DNA from: Hymenobacter coccineus
GTDB taxonomy: Bacteria > Bacteroidota > Bacteroidia > Cytophagales > Hymenobacteraceae
Assembly: GCF_001816125.1 (NCBI RefSeq)
Contig: NZ_MDZA01000415.1
Coordinates: 1 to 64,000 of the forward strand
Direction: 5' to 3'
Length of the DNA stretch: 64,000 nucleotides
In this document: positions 16,496 through 25,923 of the stretch, piece by piece
Layout of the letters: each line of letters begins with the position of its first letter
Position numbering within the stretch: position 1 is the stretch's first letter
Notes under the pieces: model-generated
The model's database searches: none
Seen by the model: only the letters and a program-made list of their open reading frames with translations
Told to the model about the DNA's origin: nothing
Made by a program: the position numbers and the translations under genes

Positions 16496-17518
16496 ATGCA
16501 CCCGCTCCTCGCCGATGGCCTCAACGTGCTGTCCAAAACCACCCCGCTGCGCCTCTGGAACGCGGCCCAGGTGGTGGGCTCCTACCTGCTGAGCAAGGCC
16601 ACCGGCCGAGCCCGCCACCGGGGCCTGCCCCTGGCCCTGAGCTTCGAGCCAACCACCAGTTGCAACCTGCGCTGCCCGGAGTGCCCCAGCGGCTTGCGCT
16701 CGTTCACGCGGCCCACGGGCATGCTGGCCGACGACCTGTTCAAGAAGACGATTGACGAGGTGGCCAGCCGGCTGTGGTACCTAATTTTCTACTTCCAGGG
16801 CGAGCCCTACCTGCACCCGCATTTCCTAGAGCTGGTGCAGTACGCGGCGAGCAAGGGCATCTACACCGCCACCAGCACCAACGCCCACTACCTGACCGAC
16901 CAGAACGCCCGCCGCACCGTGGAAAGCGGCCTGGACCGGCTCATCATCTCGCTCGACGGCACCACCCAGGAGGTTTACCAGCAGTACCGCGTGGGTGGTA
17001 AGCTGGAAAAGGTGCTTGAAGGCACGCGCAACATCGTGCGCTGGCGCAAAGAGCTGAAATCCAGTACGCCGCGCGTCATCTTTCAGTTCTTGGTGGTGGG
17101 CCCCAACGAGCACCAGATTGCCGACGCCCGGGCCCTGGCCGAGGCCATGGGCGTGGACGACGTGTGGTTCAAAACCGCGCAGATTTACGACTACCAGCAC
17201 GGTTCGCCCCTCATCCCCACCATCGACTACTACTCGCGCTACGAGAACAACCACAACGGCACCTGGAGCCTGAAAAACCGCCTCCTCAACCACTGCTGGA
17301 AGATGTGGCACTCCTGCGTCATCACCTGGGACGGCCTCGTGGTGCCCTGCTGCTTCGACAAAGACGCCGAATACCGCCTCGGTGACCTCAAAAACCAGTC
17401 TTTTACCAGCCTCTGGCAGGGCAAGAAGTACCAGGGTTTCCGCCAAGCCCTGCTCAAAGGCCGCGACCAGGTAGAAATGTGCCGCAACTGCACCGAGGGC
17501 ACCAAAGTGTGGGGCTGA
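16496..17518 (+). CDS. Radical SAM protein with SPASM domain
   Basis: 340-residue iron-sulfur enzyme. The radical SAM cluster motif CxxxCxxC is CNLRCPEC near residue 51, followed by the GGE-like motif FQGEPYLHP and ISLDGTTQEVYQQYR. The C-terminal SPASM region holds several more cysteines (HSCVITWDGLVVPCC and CRNCTEG) for an auxiliary cluster. Relatives modify peptides or act in cofactor or cell-envelope pathways, but no peptide precursor is visible nearby, so the substrate is unknown. ATG at 16496 (MHPLLADG) is preferred to the frame start at 16460. It is followed 13 bases later by a 128-bp palindrome. Confidence 0.9.
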   Translation: MHPLLADGLNVLSKTTPLRLWNAAQVVGSYLLSKATGRARHRGLPLALSFEPTTSCNLRCPECPSGLRSFTRPTGMLADDLFKKTIDEVASRLWYLIFYFQGEPYLHPHFLELVQYAASKGIYTATSTNAHYLTDQNARRTVESGLDRLIISLDGTTQEVYQQYRVGGKLEKVLEGTRNIVRWRKELKSSTPRVIFQFLVVGPNEHQIADARALAEAMGVDDVWFKTAQIYDYQHGSPLIPTIDYYSRYENNHNGTWSLKNRLLNHCWKMWHSCVITWDGLVVPCCFDKDAEYRLGDLKNQSFTSLWQGKKYQGFRQALLKGRDQVEMCRNCTEGTKVWG

Positions 17519-17530
17519 GTCTTGATCTTG

Positions 17531-17658
17531 TTAAAGCACTGTCATCCTGAGCATAGCGAAGGATCTGGGGCCACTGGAACAGCACGCATTAAATAATTAC
17601 TGCGTGCTGTTCCAGGGCCCCCAGATCCTTCGCTATGCTCAGGATGACAGTGCTTTAA
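17531..17658. repeat. 128-bp REP/BIME-like inverted repeat
   Basis: Two 58-base arms (17531-17588 and 17601-17658) are inverted copies with two mismatches and a 12-nt AT loop. Each arm itself contains a smaller hairpin (ATCC-TGAGCATAGCGAA-GGAT). It lies between convergent genes and could act as a terminator for both. The core is shared with 32087-32127 and 38456-38493. Confidence 0.85.
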
Positions 17659-17669
17659 CGCTTTATTGC

Positions 17670-18671
17670 CTACGATTGCCGGCCTTCTTCGCGGCCCGGT
17701 TTCACGCTGCCGCTGCCGCCGGTGGGGTTGGCGATGGAGTCGCGCATCTCAGTGTCGGCCTGCACGTTGCGCATCTTGTAGTAGTCCATGATGCCGAGGT
17801 TACCGCTGCGGAAGGCTTCGGCAATGGCGCGCGGGATTTCGGCTTCGGCCTCCACCACTTTGGCTTTGGCTTCCTGGGTTTTGGCGCGGTATTCCTGCTC
17901 CATGGCCACGGCCATGGCGCGGCGCTCTTCGGCGCGGGCCTCGGCCACGCGCAGGTCGGCGCTAGCCTGGTCGGTCTGGAGCTTGGCGCCGATGTTCTCG
18001 CCGATGTCGATGTCGGCAATGTCGATGCTGAGGATTTCGAAGGCTGTGCCGGCATCCAAGCCCTTGTGCAACACCAGTTTAGAAATCTTGTCGGGGTTTT
18101 CCAGTACTTCCTTGTGCGAAACCGACGAGCCAATGCTCGTCACGATGCCCTCGCCCACGCGGGCCAGGATGGTTTCCTCGCCGGCGCCACCCACGAGCTG
18201 CGAGATGTTGGCCCGCACCGTGACGCGGGCAATGACGATGAGCTGGATGCCGTCCTGGGCCACGGCGGCCACGTTGGGCGTGTTGATTACCTTGGGGTTC
18301 ACGCTCGTTGTGACGGCCTCGAACACGTTGCGGCCGGCCAGGTCGATGGCCGTGGCCTGCTTGAAGTCGAGCGGAATGTTGGCCTTGTCGGCCGAAATGA
18401 GGGCCTTGATGACGCTGGGCACGTTGCCGCCGGCTAGGTAGTGCGTTTCCAGCTCGTCGGCTGTCAGCCGCAGGCCCGCTTTGGTAGAGGTAATCAGGGA
18501 GTTAACGATCAGCGACGGCGGCACTTTGCGCACCCGCATGAAGGCCAGTTGCAGCAGGCTCACCCGTACGCCGGAAAATATGGCCGTGATCCAGAGGCTG
18601 ACGGGGAAAAAATACAGCAGCATCAGCAGCGCCACCGCCGCGATGATGAGGGGCAGAAAGGGGTAATTCAT
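17670..18671 (-). CDS. floA: Flotillin-like protein FloA
   Basis: 333-residue membrane scaffold of the FloA family, which organises functional membrane microdomains. An N-terminal hydrophobic hairpin (residues 4-32) is followed by the SPFH-like domain ([20 protein letters not shown] through [20 protein letters not shown]) and a Glu/Ala-rich coiled coil at about 230-290 ([20 protein letters not shown]). Length and sequence follow the family closely. The nfeD-like gene lies 61 bases upstream on the same strand, the usual partner arrangement, so they are probably co-transcribed. Confidence 0.95.
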   Translation of the reverse strand: MNYPFLPLIIAAVALLMLLYFFPVSLWITAIFSGVRVSLLQLAFMRVRKVPPSLIVNSLITSTKAGLRLTADELETHYLAGGNVPSVIKALISADKANIPLDFKQATAIDLAGRNVFEAVTTSVNPKVINTPNVAAVAQDGIQLIVIARVTVRANISQLVGGAGEETILARVGEGIVTSIGSSVSHKEVLENPDKISKLVLHKGLDAGTAFEILSIDIADIDIGENIGAKLQTDQASADLRVAEARAEERRAMAVAMEQEYRAKTQEAKAKVVEAEAEIPRAIAEAFRSGNLGIMDYYKMRNVQADTEMRDSIANPTGGSGSVKPGREEGRQS

Positions 18672-18732
18672 GGCCGTAAGGTAGAGTAGAATTGGGAAGG
18701 TGAGGCAGACTTGGGCGCTGCCGCCCGGGGCC

Positions 18733-19191
18733 CTACGCGCCTTCCACCACGATGCGGTTCTGCTCGATGCCGAGTACCCGCACCGTGCGGCCCGCTTCCA
18801 CGAACTCGCCGCGCGTCACGGCCTCGCGCCGCTCCTGGCCAAATAGCACCGTGCCGGCCGGCCGCAGCGCCGACAGCGTCTGGCCCACCGTGCCGGCGGG
18901 CACGTCGGCGCGGCGCACGTCGCGCACCGAGCCTTCGTTTACTTCGAGCAGCGCGGCCCGGGCCAGGTTTTTGGGCCGCAGGCCGAGGTAGAGCACCATG
19001 CCCGCCAGGGCCCCCACGCCTGCCAGGGCATAGTGCCCGGCGGGCGTGCCCAGGTCGTAGTAGCTCAGCCACACGCCCCAGGCCAGCAGCGCAAACCCCA
19101 CAAATCCCACCACCGTGGTGCCGGGAATGAATATAACTTCGGCGGCTAAAAACAGCAGGCCGAACAGCAGAAGCAGGGCGATGGTGAGCAT
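18733..19191 (-). CDS. NfeD-family membrane protein
   Basis: 152-residue partner of the flotillin-like protein. About four hydrophobic segments fill residues 1-85 ([58 protein letters not shown]) and a C-terminal OB-fold NfeD domain covers about 95-152 ([38 protein letters not shown]). ATG 19191 is chosen over 19215 because it starts directly before the first membrane segment. This is the short NfeD type without the ClpP-like protease domain. Its TAG stop begins the motif TAGGGCCCC. Confidence 0.9.
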   Translation of the reverse strand: MLTIALLLLFGLLFLAAEVIFIPGTTVVGFVGFALLAWGVWLSYYDLGTPAGHYALAGVGALAGMVLYLGLRPKNLARAALLEVNEGSVRDVRRADVPAGTVGQTLSALRPAGTVLFGQERREAVTRGEFVEAGRTVRVLGIEQNRIVVEGA

Positions 19192-19277
19192 GGCGGATGG
19201 GCGTTGGACCACCAAAAGGTACGCCCGGACCGCCAGATGGCAGCCCGGGCGTGCGCGGATCTGGTGGGCCGGGGGCC

Positions 19278-19748
19278 CTACTGGGCCGGGGCGGCTTTGG
19301 CCTTGGTGCGCGTTTGGAAGGCGTTGAGGCGCCCGCCCGAGGACGTGATGCCCACAATGTCCAGCAGGTCTTCGTAGTACTCGGCTACTTCGGCCCGGTC
19401 GGCGGTGCCGGAGGTGAGGGGCGTGAGGGCTGCCAGGCTGCTGTCGAGCACCTGGAAGTAGGCTTCCTCAGTGGGCCGCCCGCCCATGATTTGCAGGAAC
19501 TCGTCGGTCGACTCGGCCAGGATGTGCGCTACCAGCGGGCGGTTTTTGAAGGCCGCCAACTCGCCCACGAGCGGCTGAATGGTGTCCTTCATTTTCACGA
19601 GCCGGCGGTTGGCATCGGTGCGCGTGGGCAGCACGGTGGCGGCCGGGGCCGGCGTGGCAATGGCGATGAGGGGCGCGGCGGTAGTAGTGGTTTGGGCGTA
19701 GCCGGCCAGGGGCCCCAGCAACAAGAAGCAGAGTAGAGGTTTGCGCAT
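19278..19748 (-). CDS. Small secreted protein of unknown function
   Basis: 156 residues with a clear signal peptide (LLCFLLLGPLAGYAQ). I do not recognise the family. After a Thr/Ala/Pro-rich linker (about 20-45) the mature part is predicted helical (MKDTIQPLVGELAAFKNRPL, VAEYYEDLLDIVGI). It lies upstream of the nfeD-floA pair on the same strand with a gap of 86 bases, so it may belong to that unit. The stop is again TAG followed by GGCCCC. Confidence 0.75.
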   Translation of the reverse strand: MRKPLLCFLLLGPLAGYAQTTTTAAPLIAIATPAPAATVLPTRTDANRRLVKMKDTIQPLVGELAAFKNRPLVAHILAESTDEFLQIMGGRPTEEAYFQVLDSSLAALTPLTSGTADRAEVAEYYEDLLDIVGITSSGGRLNAFQTRTKAKAAPAQ

Positions 19749-19849
19749 AACTTCAGAAGGGGTATAAAAGCAGAAATGGTTAAGGTTCCGAAATATAAAT
19801 AATTGTAAGGATAATATAATTGATTTCGGCCAAAGAAAATAAAACGATA

Positions 19850-19888
19850 AAGGGCCAGCCCCGAAACAGCGTTTCGGAACCGGCCCTT
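19850..19888 (-). terminator. Terminator of proS
   Basis: Interrupted stem (AAGGGCC with GGCCCTT, and CCGAAAC with GTTTCGG) 31 bases after the proS stop. On the minus strand it is followed by a T-rich run (TTATCGTTTTATTTTC). Confidence 0.75.
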
Positions 19889-19919
19889 CGCAGGTGTCTA
19901 AGCTTGATTAAAGTGCTGG

Positions 19920-21395
19920 CTAGTAGGCGCGGGCAAAGTAGGCGCGACGTGGGCTAGGGGCCCCCGTCACCATGCAAATGCCGTCTTCGTCGGGCTCGGC
20001 CAGGGCCAGGCAGCGCACGGTGGCCTTGGTTTCCTCCTTGATGCGCTCCTCGGTTTCGGAGGTGCCGTCGTAGTGGGCCAGCACGAAGCCGCCCTTCTCA
20101 TCGAGCACTTGCTTGAATGCATCGTAGCTGTCCACGCGGGTCAGGTGCTGGTCGCGGTAGGTGCGGGCCTTTTGGTAGATGTTGGCCTGGATGTCGTTCA
20201 GCAGCTGGTCCACGGCGGCCACAATGTCGGCCAACGGCAGGGTCATTTTCTGCTTGGTGTCGCGGCGGGCCACTTCCACGGTGCCGGCGTCGAGGTCGCG
20301 GGCCCCCACTGCCAAGCGCACGGGCACGCCCTTCAGTTCCCACTCGGCAAACTTGAAGCCGGGGCGCTCGGTGTCGCGGGCGTCCACTTTCACCGAAATG
20401 CCGCGCGCAATCAGCCCCTGCTGGATGGGCCGGATGCGCTCCATCAGCGCATCCAGCTCGCCGGTTTTGTAGATTGGCACGATGACCACCTGGATCGGGG
20501 CCAGCTTGGGCGGCAGCACCAGGCCTTCGTCGTCGGAGTGGGCCATTACCAGGGCCCCCATCAGGCGGGTGCTCACGCCCCAGCTCGTGCCCCACACGTA
20601 CTCGCGGGCGCCGTCTTTGGTGGCAAACTGCACATCGAAGGCCTTGGCGAAGTTCTGGCCCAGGAAGTGGCTCGTGCCGGCTTGCAGCGCCTTGCCGTCC
20701 TGCATCAGCGCCTCAATGCAATAGGTATCCTCCGCGCCGGCGAAGCGTTCGTTGTCGGTTTTCACGCCCTTCACCACGGGCAAGGCCATGTGCTCTTCGG
20801 CAAACTCGGCGTACACGTCGAGCATCTGGCGGGTTTCGGCCACGGCTTCCTCGGCGGTGGCGTGGGCGGTGTGCCCTTCCTGCCACAAAAACTCGGCGGT
20901 GCGCAGGAACAGGCGGGTGCGCATTTCCCAGCGCACTACGTTGGCCCACTGGTTGATGAGCAGCGGCAGGTCGCGGTAGCTCTGGATCCAGTTCTTGTAG
21001 GTGCTCCAGATGATGGCCTCCGAGGTGGGGCGCACCACGAGCTCTTCTTCGAGCTTGGCGGCGGGGTCCACGCGCAATTTGCCGGGGCGGTCGGGGTCGG
21101 TTTGGAGGCGGTAGTGCGTCACCACGGCGCACTCTTTGGCGAAGCCCTCGGCGTTTTTCTCCTCGGCCTCGAACAGGCTTTTGGGGACGAAGAGCGGGAA
21201 ATAGGCGTTTTCGTGGCCGGTGCGCTTGAACATATCGTCCAATTGGCGCTGCATTTTCTCCCAAATGGCGTAGCCGTAGGGCTTGATAACCATGCAGCCG
21301 CGCACGGCCGAATTCTCGGCCAGGCCGGCGCGTTTCACTAAGTCATTGTACCAGAGCGAATAATCTTCGGCACGGGTGGGCAACTTTTTGCTCAT
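19920..21395 (-). CDS. proS: Prolyl-tRNA synthetase, archaeal/eukaryotic-type
   Basis: Class II aminoacyl-tRNA synthetase of 491 residues that attaches proline to tRNA-Pro in the cytoplasm. Motif 2 and 3 regions are visible ([60 protein letters not shown]), followed by the anticodon-binding domain ([15 protein letters not shown]) and the C-terminal extension ending in ARAY. It lacks the editing insertion of the long bacterial type, so it is the short archaeal-like form common in Bacteroidota. An ATG at 21404 would add MPI. A CCGAAACGG/CCGTTTCGG inverted pair lies in the upstream gap. Confidence 0.96.
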   Translation of the reverse strand: MSKKLPTRAEDYSLWYNDLVKRAGLAENSAVRGCMVIKPYGYAIWEKMQRQLDDMFKRTGHENAYFPLFVPKSLFEAEEKNAEGFAKECAVVTHYRLQTDPDRPGKLRVDPAAKLEEELVVRPTSEAIIWSTYKNWIQSYRDLPLLINQWANVVRWEMRTRLFLRTAEFLWQEGHTAHATAEEAVAETRQMLDVYAEFAEEHMALPVVKGVKTDNERFAGAEDTYCIEALMQDGKALQAGTSHFLGQNFAKAFDVQFATKDGAREYVWGTSWGVSTRLMGALVMAHSDDEGLVLPPKLAPIQVVIVPIYKTGELDALMERIRPIQQGLIARGISVKVDARDTERPGFKFAEWELKGVPVRLAVGARDLDAGTVEVARRDTKQKMTLPLADIVAAVDQLLNDIQANIYQKARTYRDQHLTRVDSYDAFKQVLDEKGGFVLAHYDGTSETEERIKEETKATVRCLALAEPDEDGICMVTGAPSPRRAYFARAY

Positions 21396-21666
21396 AATCG
21401 GCATCTAAGAGGGTAACCGAAACGGGTCCGAGAAGTGGTACAACATTTGACCTCATCAAAGGGCACCGTTTCGGGGTCAAATTACGTTATTAAACTACAT
21501 ACCCGTAGGGCCCTCTAACCTCCCGGAAATACGCTGGCCGGATTCAGCCAACTCTTTCGGAGATTAACCGTTGAGAACGAGTCCCAAACCGGGGCGTTTT
21601 CACTAGGATTTCGCCTGCGGAGTTGTTACTTTACATCTAGTCTATTTCGTCTTTTTCTACTCGCTC

Positions 21667-23112
21667 ATGAAAACCCCGCTCACCGCTTATCTGCCTGCTT
21701 TGGCGCTTCTTGCGCTGGGTGGGTGCGCCGGCACCACGGCCGTCACCACGTCGGAGAACGACGGGGTGTATTATTCCTCCAAGGACCACACCACGGCCAT
21801 CGCCTCCGCGCCGGTGCAGCGCTACACGCCGGTGCAGCAGGCGCCGTCGCAGGGCTACATCAGCGCGGCTGGGGCCCCGGCCGCTGGCACCGACGAGGCT
21901 ACCAACCCCGATTACAACGGTGGCACCGCCGCGGCTAACACCTCGGGCTCGGACCAGTACTACGACGCCAGCGCAGCCGATAGCTATGGCCCCAACACGT
22001 CGCTGTTCAACCAGCCCTACACGGGCCCCGGCATGGGCGGCTACACCCCCAACAGCCCCTACACCTCGCTGGGCTACGGCGGTGCCGACCCGTATGCATA
22101 CGGCGGCGGCTACGGCGGGGGCCTGGGCTATGGTGGTGGCCTCGGTTATGGCGGCTACGGCGGCCTGTCGCCCTACAGTTCTTTTTATAGCCCCTTCGGC
22201 TTTGGCTACGGCTCGGGCCTGAGCATTGGCTTCGGCTTCGGCCGGCCCTTTGGCTACGGCGGATTCGGTGGCTACGGCTACGATCCTTTTTACAGCCCCT
22301 TCGGCTACGGTGGGTACGGCTTAGGTGGCTACGGGTTAGGTGGCTACGGTGGGTATGGCCTGGGTTATGGCGGGTACGGCGGCTACGGCTACGGCGGTGG
22401 TTACGGCGGCTACCGCCGCAACGTGATTTACACGGGCAACGCCGGTGGCCGTACCGACTACAACGGCGGCAACGGCAACACGGTACTGGTGGGGCCCCGC
22501 GGCGAACGCTCGGCCGCAGCCTACGGTACCCGCCGCGCCGTGCCCAACGGAGGCACTACGCCCAGCAACAATCCAGCAATGGGTGGCGGCCGGGGCACGA
22601 TGGGCAACCCTGGCACAACCCCGGGCGGCATCACCACAAGCGGTAATGCACCGACGGGTGGCGGCCGCTTCGACCGTTCGAATGGTGGCAATGCGGGCCA
22701 GTACGCTGCGCCTTCCAACATGGACCGGGGGGCCCGGGGAGGCAGCTTTGAGCGGCCCGCCGGCCAGCCCCAGGGCCAGCCGCAGATGGGCGGTCAGGCC
22801 CAGCAGGGTCAGCGTCACGGCTTCTTTCGCGACATGTTTAATGCGCCCAGCGGGGCCAACGGCGCCCAAGGGCAAGCGGCTAGCGGCAACTACAACCAGC
22901 CGCGCCAACGCTCGTTCGAGCAGCCGCAGCAGCGCTCGTACCAGCAGCCTCAGCAACAACAACAGCAGCAGCAGCGCTCGTTTGAGCGGCCACAGTTTTC
23001 GCAGCCCTCCAACAACGGCGGCTCGCGTGGCAGCTTTGGCGGCGGTGGCGGCGGCGGGTTTGGTGGTGGCAGCGGCGGCGGTGGCCGCAGCGGTGGCGGC
23101 CGAGGCCGGTAA
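21667..23112 (+). CDS. Low-complexity Gly/Tyr- and Gln-rich lipoprotein
   Basis: 481-residue exported protein of unknown function. The signal ends in a lipobox (LALLALGGCAG). Residues about 120-260 are repeats of GYGG, GLGYGG and GYGGYG with regular Tyr/Phe, about 275-370 are Gly/Asn/Pro-rich, about 395-450 are Gln-rich (QPQQRSYQQPQQQQQQQQRS), and the tail is Gly/Ser/Arg. Such composition is seen in adhesive, matrix or phase-separating proteins, but no homologous function can be named. No transmembrane segment follows the lipid anchor. The DNA repeats here are codon-level, not a CRISPR or satellite array. A strong terminator follows. Confidence 0.8.
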   Translation: MKTPLTAYLPALALLALGGCAGTTAVTTSENDGVYYSSKDHTTAIASAPVQRYTPVQQAPSQGYISAAGAPAAGTDEATNPDYNGGTAAANTSGSDQYYDASAADSYGPNTSLFNQPYTGPGMGGYTPNSPYTSLGYGGADPYAYGGGYGGGLGYGGGLGYGGYGGLSPYSSFYSPFGFGYGSGLSIGFGFGRPFGYGGFGGYGYDPFYSPFGYGGYGLGGYGLGGYGGYGLGYGGYGGYGYGGGYGGYRRNVIYTGNAGGRTDYNGGNGNTVLVGPRGERSAAAYGTRRAVPNGGTTPSNNPAMGGGRGTMGNPGTTPGGITTSGNAPTGGGRFDRSNGGNAGQYAAPSNMDRGARGGSFERPAGQPQGQPQMGGQAQQGQRHGFFRDMFNAPSGANGAQGQAASGNYNQPRQRSFEQPQQRSYQQPQQQQQQQQRSFERPQFSQPSNNGGSRGSFGGGGGGGFGGGSGGGGRSGGGRGR

Positions 23113-23140
23113 ACAGCTCACCATTTAAGCGTTTTTCTTT

Positions 23141-23177
23141 GCGAGCCGGCCCAACGGCCGGCTCGCTTTTTATTTTT
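23141..23177 (+). terminator. Rho-independent terminator
   Basis: Perfect 11-bp stem (GCGAGCCGGCC and complement) with a CAAC loop and a T-rich tail (TTTTTATTTTT), 28 bases after the lipoprotein stop and ending nine bases before the next ATG. Confidence 0.9.
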
Positions 23178-23185
23178 ATCCAACC

Positions 23186-24739
23186 ATGAAAAAACGGATT
23201 TTATGGCTTTGCCTGGCCCTCGCAGTGGGGCAGGCCGGCCACGCCTATGCCCAGGGCCCCGACGATGCCCTGCGCTACTCGCGGCTTCAGTTTGGGGGCC
23301 CCGCCCGCACCCAGGGCATTGCGGGGGCCAATGTGGCGCTGGGCGCCGACTTTGGCAACCTTACCAGCAACCCCGCGGGCCTGGGCTTTTACCAGAAATC
23401 GGAAGCGCACGTGGGCGTGGGCGTGGGCATCGGGAGCAGCAACAGCTCGCTCGACGGCAGCGGCAAGGTGGGCGACAACGCCAACAGTGTGAACGTGCCC
23501 AGCATCGGGCTGGTGCTGGCCACCCGCCGCCCCGACAACGACCAGAGCTACTGGCGCGGCGGTGCGTTTGCGCTGGGCTTCACGCGGCTGGCCGACTATA
23601 ACGTGGCTTCAAATTATTCGGGGAGCGTGACCGATAACCGTTCGTTTTTCCAGTACCTGCGCGAGGGCGACCCCGGGCAGTTTGGGAACGTCAACAGCCA
23701 ATTCAACAACAATCAATACACCAACATCGACGGGCTGGCCTACGCGGGCTACCTCACCGACCAGCTGGTGAGCCGGCGCAACCAGAACAACCCCAACGCG
23801 CCGGCCGACTCCATCGGCACGCGCAACCGGATTGGCAACATTGCGCAGGGCGAGCGGATTGTGTCGTCGGGCTCGATGTCGCAGTTCGACCTGGGTTACG
23901 GTGGCAACTACCGCGACAAGCTCTACATCGGCGTGGGCGTGGGCGTTGTGAGCAGCAACTACCGGCAGTCGCGCGACTTTTTGGAGGAGGAAAACAGTGC
24001 AGCTACGCCGTTCACTAATTTGCTGCTGCACGACGAATTGCGCACCACCGGCACTGGCATCAACGGCCGGCTGGGCCTGATTTACCGGGTGGCAAATGCC
24101 GTGCGCCTGGGGGCCTCGGTGCAGTCGCCCACCTTTATGCGCATGACCGATACGTACAGCACGTCGCTGAACACCAACTTCACGCCCCAGGGCCAGACGG
24201 GTAACATCATCAGCAACGTGTTCAACAGCACTGTACCGGGGGCCTATGACTATACCATCACCACGCCGTTCCGGGCCAACGGGGGCGTGGCGGTCGTCAT
24301 TGGCAAGTACGGCTTCCTGACTGGCGATGTGGAATACGTGGGCTACGGCCAGGCGCGCATCAACAACGACCCGAACGGCGCCAACGGCGACAACAGCTCG
24401 TTTGCCGCGCAAAACCAACTCATTCAGGATACTTACCGCAACACGGTCAACTTCCGGCTAGGAGCCGAGGGCCGGTTCGATATTTTCCGGGCGCGCCTGG
24501 GCTTCGCTACCTACGGCGACCCCTACAAAACCACCAGCGCCGGCAATAGCAGCGCCCAGAACTTCTACACCGTGGGCCTGGGCATCCGGCAAAAGAGCTT
24601 CTTCGTCGATGCGTCCGGGGTATACACCACCTTCAACCGCTACTACTCGCCCTACACCCTCGATAGCGGCCAGCAGCCAGTGGCGGCGGTTAGCAACACC
24701 CGCTTCACGACCAGCATCACGGCGGGCTTGATTTTCTAA
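23186..24739 (+). CDS. OmpP1/FadL/TodX-family outer-membrane transport protein
   Basis: 517-residue beta-barrel, probably a channel for hydrophobic compounds. The signal peptide (ILWLCLALAVGQAGHAYAQ) is followed by the conserved N-terminal hatch start DALRYSRLQFGGPARTQGIA and NVALGADFGNLTSNPAGLGF, typical of the family; the rest alternates polar and aromatic residues and ends with a terminal strand TRFTTSITAGLIF, with the C-terminal Phe expected for barrel assembly. ATG 23186. It is flanked by terminators on both sides, so it is probably a single-gene unit. Confidence 0.88.
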   Translation: MKKRILWLCLALAVGQAGHAYAQGPDDALRYSRLQFGGPARTQGIAGANVALGADFGNLTSNPAGLGFYQKSEAHVGVGVGIGSSNSSLDGSGKVGDNANSVNVPSIGLVLATRRPDNDQSYWRGGAFALGFTRLADYNVASNYSGSVTDNRSFFQYLREGDPGQFGNVNSQFNNNQYTNIDGLAYAGYLTDQLVSRRNQNNPNAPADSIGTRNRIGNIAQGERIVSSGSMSQFDLGYGGNYRDKLYIGVGVGVVSSNYRQSRDFLEEENSAATPFTNLLLHDELRTTGTGINGRLGLIYRVANAVRLGASVQSPTFMRMTDTYSTSLNTNFTPQGQTGNIISNVFNSTVPGAYDYTITTPFRANGGVAVVIGKYGFLTGDVEYVGYGQARINNDPNGANGDNSSFAAQNQLIQDTYRNTVNFRLGAEGRFDIFRARLGFATYGDPYKTTSAGNSSAQNFYTVGLGIRQKSFFVDASGVYTTFNRYYSPYTLDSGQQPVAAVSNTRFTTSITAGLIF

Positions 24740-24760
24740 ACCCGCCTTAGCTAGCTACAC

Positions 24761-24795
24761 AATGGGGCCCCCAGCAACTTGCCGGGGGCCCCATT
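24761..24795. terminator. Bidirectional hairpin between convergent genes
   Basis: Perfect 12-bp stem (AATGGGGCCCCC and complement) with an 11-nt loop, between the stops of the FadL-like gene and the convergent lipoprotein gene. Confidence 0.7.
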
Positions 24796-24816
24796 GTGCG
24801 TATTAGGGTGCGGTAA

Positions 24817-25839
24817 TTACTTCTGCACCAGTACCTGGCAGATGATGACGGTGGCCGGTGTGCGCACGAGGTCGGCGATGAGCAGGGCCCCGTACTTCTG
24901 GCCGGAATTGCCTACAGCAGCGGTCTGGAAGGCAATAACCGCGCCCTTCACCAGCGCGTCGGTGCGCAACGGGTCGCCACCTACCACGGTGCCAGCGGTA
25001 AACGTGGAGGCCAGTAAAGCATTTGTATTAAGAAGAATAAAATCGGTGGCCGTGAGGGTAGTCGCGCGCAGGGCCGTGGCGTGCGTGTTGGGGCCCCACG
25101 CCGCGGTGGCGAGGGTGCCCGACATGGTGGACACCAGCCGCAGCGTGGTGCCCTGGCTGGTGCATACTAGGTCCACCAGGGCCCGGTTGGCGGCCCTGGT
25201 AGGGTTGGTGGCGGATACGGCGAAGTGCGGCAGGGCCAGCCCCTGGCGCAGGTTCACGTAGGCCAGGGCCTGGTTTTGGGCGGCCGTGAGCGGCGTGCCC
25301 GGCTGCCCCACGGGCACGGCGCCAAAGTAGGCGCGGTAGCTATGCACCACGGCCGTGAGGGAATCGGTGCGGCGCAGCGACAGGCGGTAGGCACGGCTGG
25401 CAGTCGAGCCCTCGGCGTCGGTCACGGTATACTCCCACGTATCAACGCCCGAGGCGGTGCGGCCCGAGAACAGGTTGGTGAAGGCAATGTCCTTAGTGCC
25501 CGGGGCCAGCAGCGAGTCGAGGTACACCAGCTCGGGGTCGGGGGGCGTGTCGGACGCCTGGTACGAATTGATGGGCACCGGGTACAGCACGGGCGTGCGG
25601 GTGGGCTTCGAGTTGAGGGTAATGCGCAGGCGCATCAGGTCGGGGTCGTTTTTAAGGTCGGCGGCCTGGGCGTAAATCTTGCTGGCCAGCGAGTCGGCCG
25701 TGACGGTGGCCGTGGTGACGATGCGCGAGACGCTGACGAAACGGGTGGCCCCCACGAAGTCGAGGCGCGGGGAGAAAGCAATTTTGGTGCAGGCCGCGGC
25801 CAGCACCAGCAAGGGCAAAACGCGGAGAAGGAAGCGCAT
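24817..25839 (-). CDS. Secreted lipoprotein of unknown function
   Basis: 340 residues. The start ATG at 25839 is chosen because a lipoprotein signal follows at once (LLRVLPLLVLAAACTK); the frame is open much further upstream but that part runs antisense to the DUF3365 gene. The sequence is rich in Thr, Ala and Ser with many short beta-prone stretches (FVSVSRIVTTATVTADSLAS, VDTWEYTVTDAEGSTASRAY), suggesting Ig-like folds. I do not recognise a family. It is divergent from the DUF3365 gene with an 84-base GC-rich gap. Confidence 0.75.
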   Translation of the reverse strand: MRFLLRVLPLLVLAAACTKIAFSPRLDFVGATRFVSVSRIVTTATVTADSLASKIYAQAADLKNDPDLMRLRITLNSKPTRTPVLYPVPINSYQASDTPPDPELVYLDSLLAPGTKDIAFTNLFSGRTASGVDTWEYTVTDAEGSTASRAYRLSLRRTDSLTAVVHSYRAYFGAVPVGQPGTPLTAAQNQALAYVNLRQGLALPHFAVSATNPTRAANRALVDLVCTSQGTTLRLVSTMSGTLATAAWGPNTHATALRATTLTATDFILLNTNALLASTFTAGTVVGGDPLRTDALVKGAVIAFQTAAVGNSGQKYGALLIADLVRTPATVIICQVLVQK

Positions 25840-25923
25840 ACGGCAAAGGTAGGGGCCCGGGTAGGGCCCCCGGCCAAACAAGCCTGCCAACGGCGGGTTG
25901 CTGGGGTATATTGCCCGCTCGCT

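Noticed and set aside
20073-21341. Long open frame antisense to proS
   Set aside because: Shadow of the conserved proS frame; no recognisable domains.
21405-21666. Riboswitch or T-box leader for proS
   Set aside because: Only short inverted pairs (CCGAAACGG, TTTGACC) are visible; no T-box or specifier sequence was found.
22060-22410. Tandem DNA repeats that might be a CRISPR or satellite array
   Set aside because: The period follows codons for GYGG-type protein repeats, there are no unique spacers and no cas genes.
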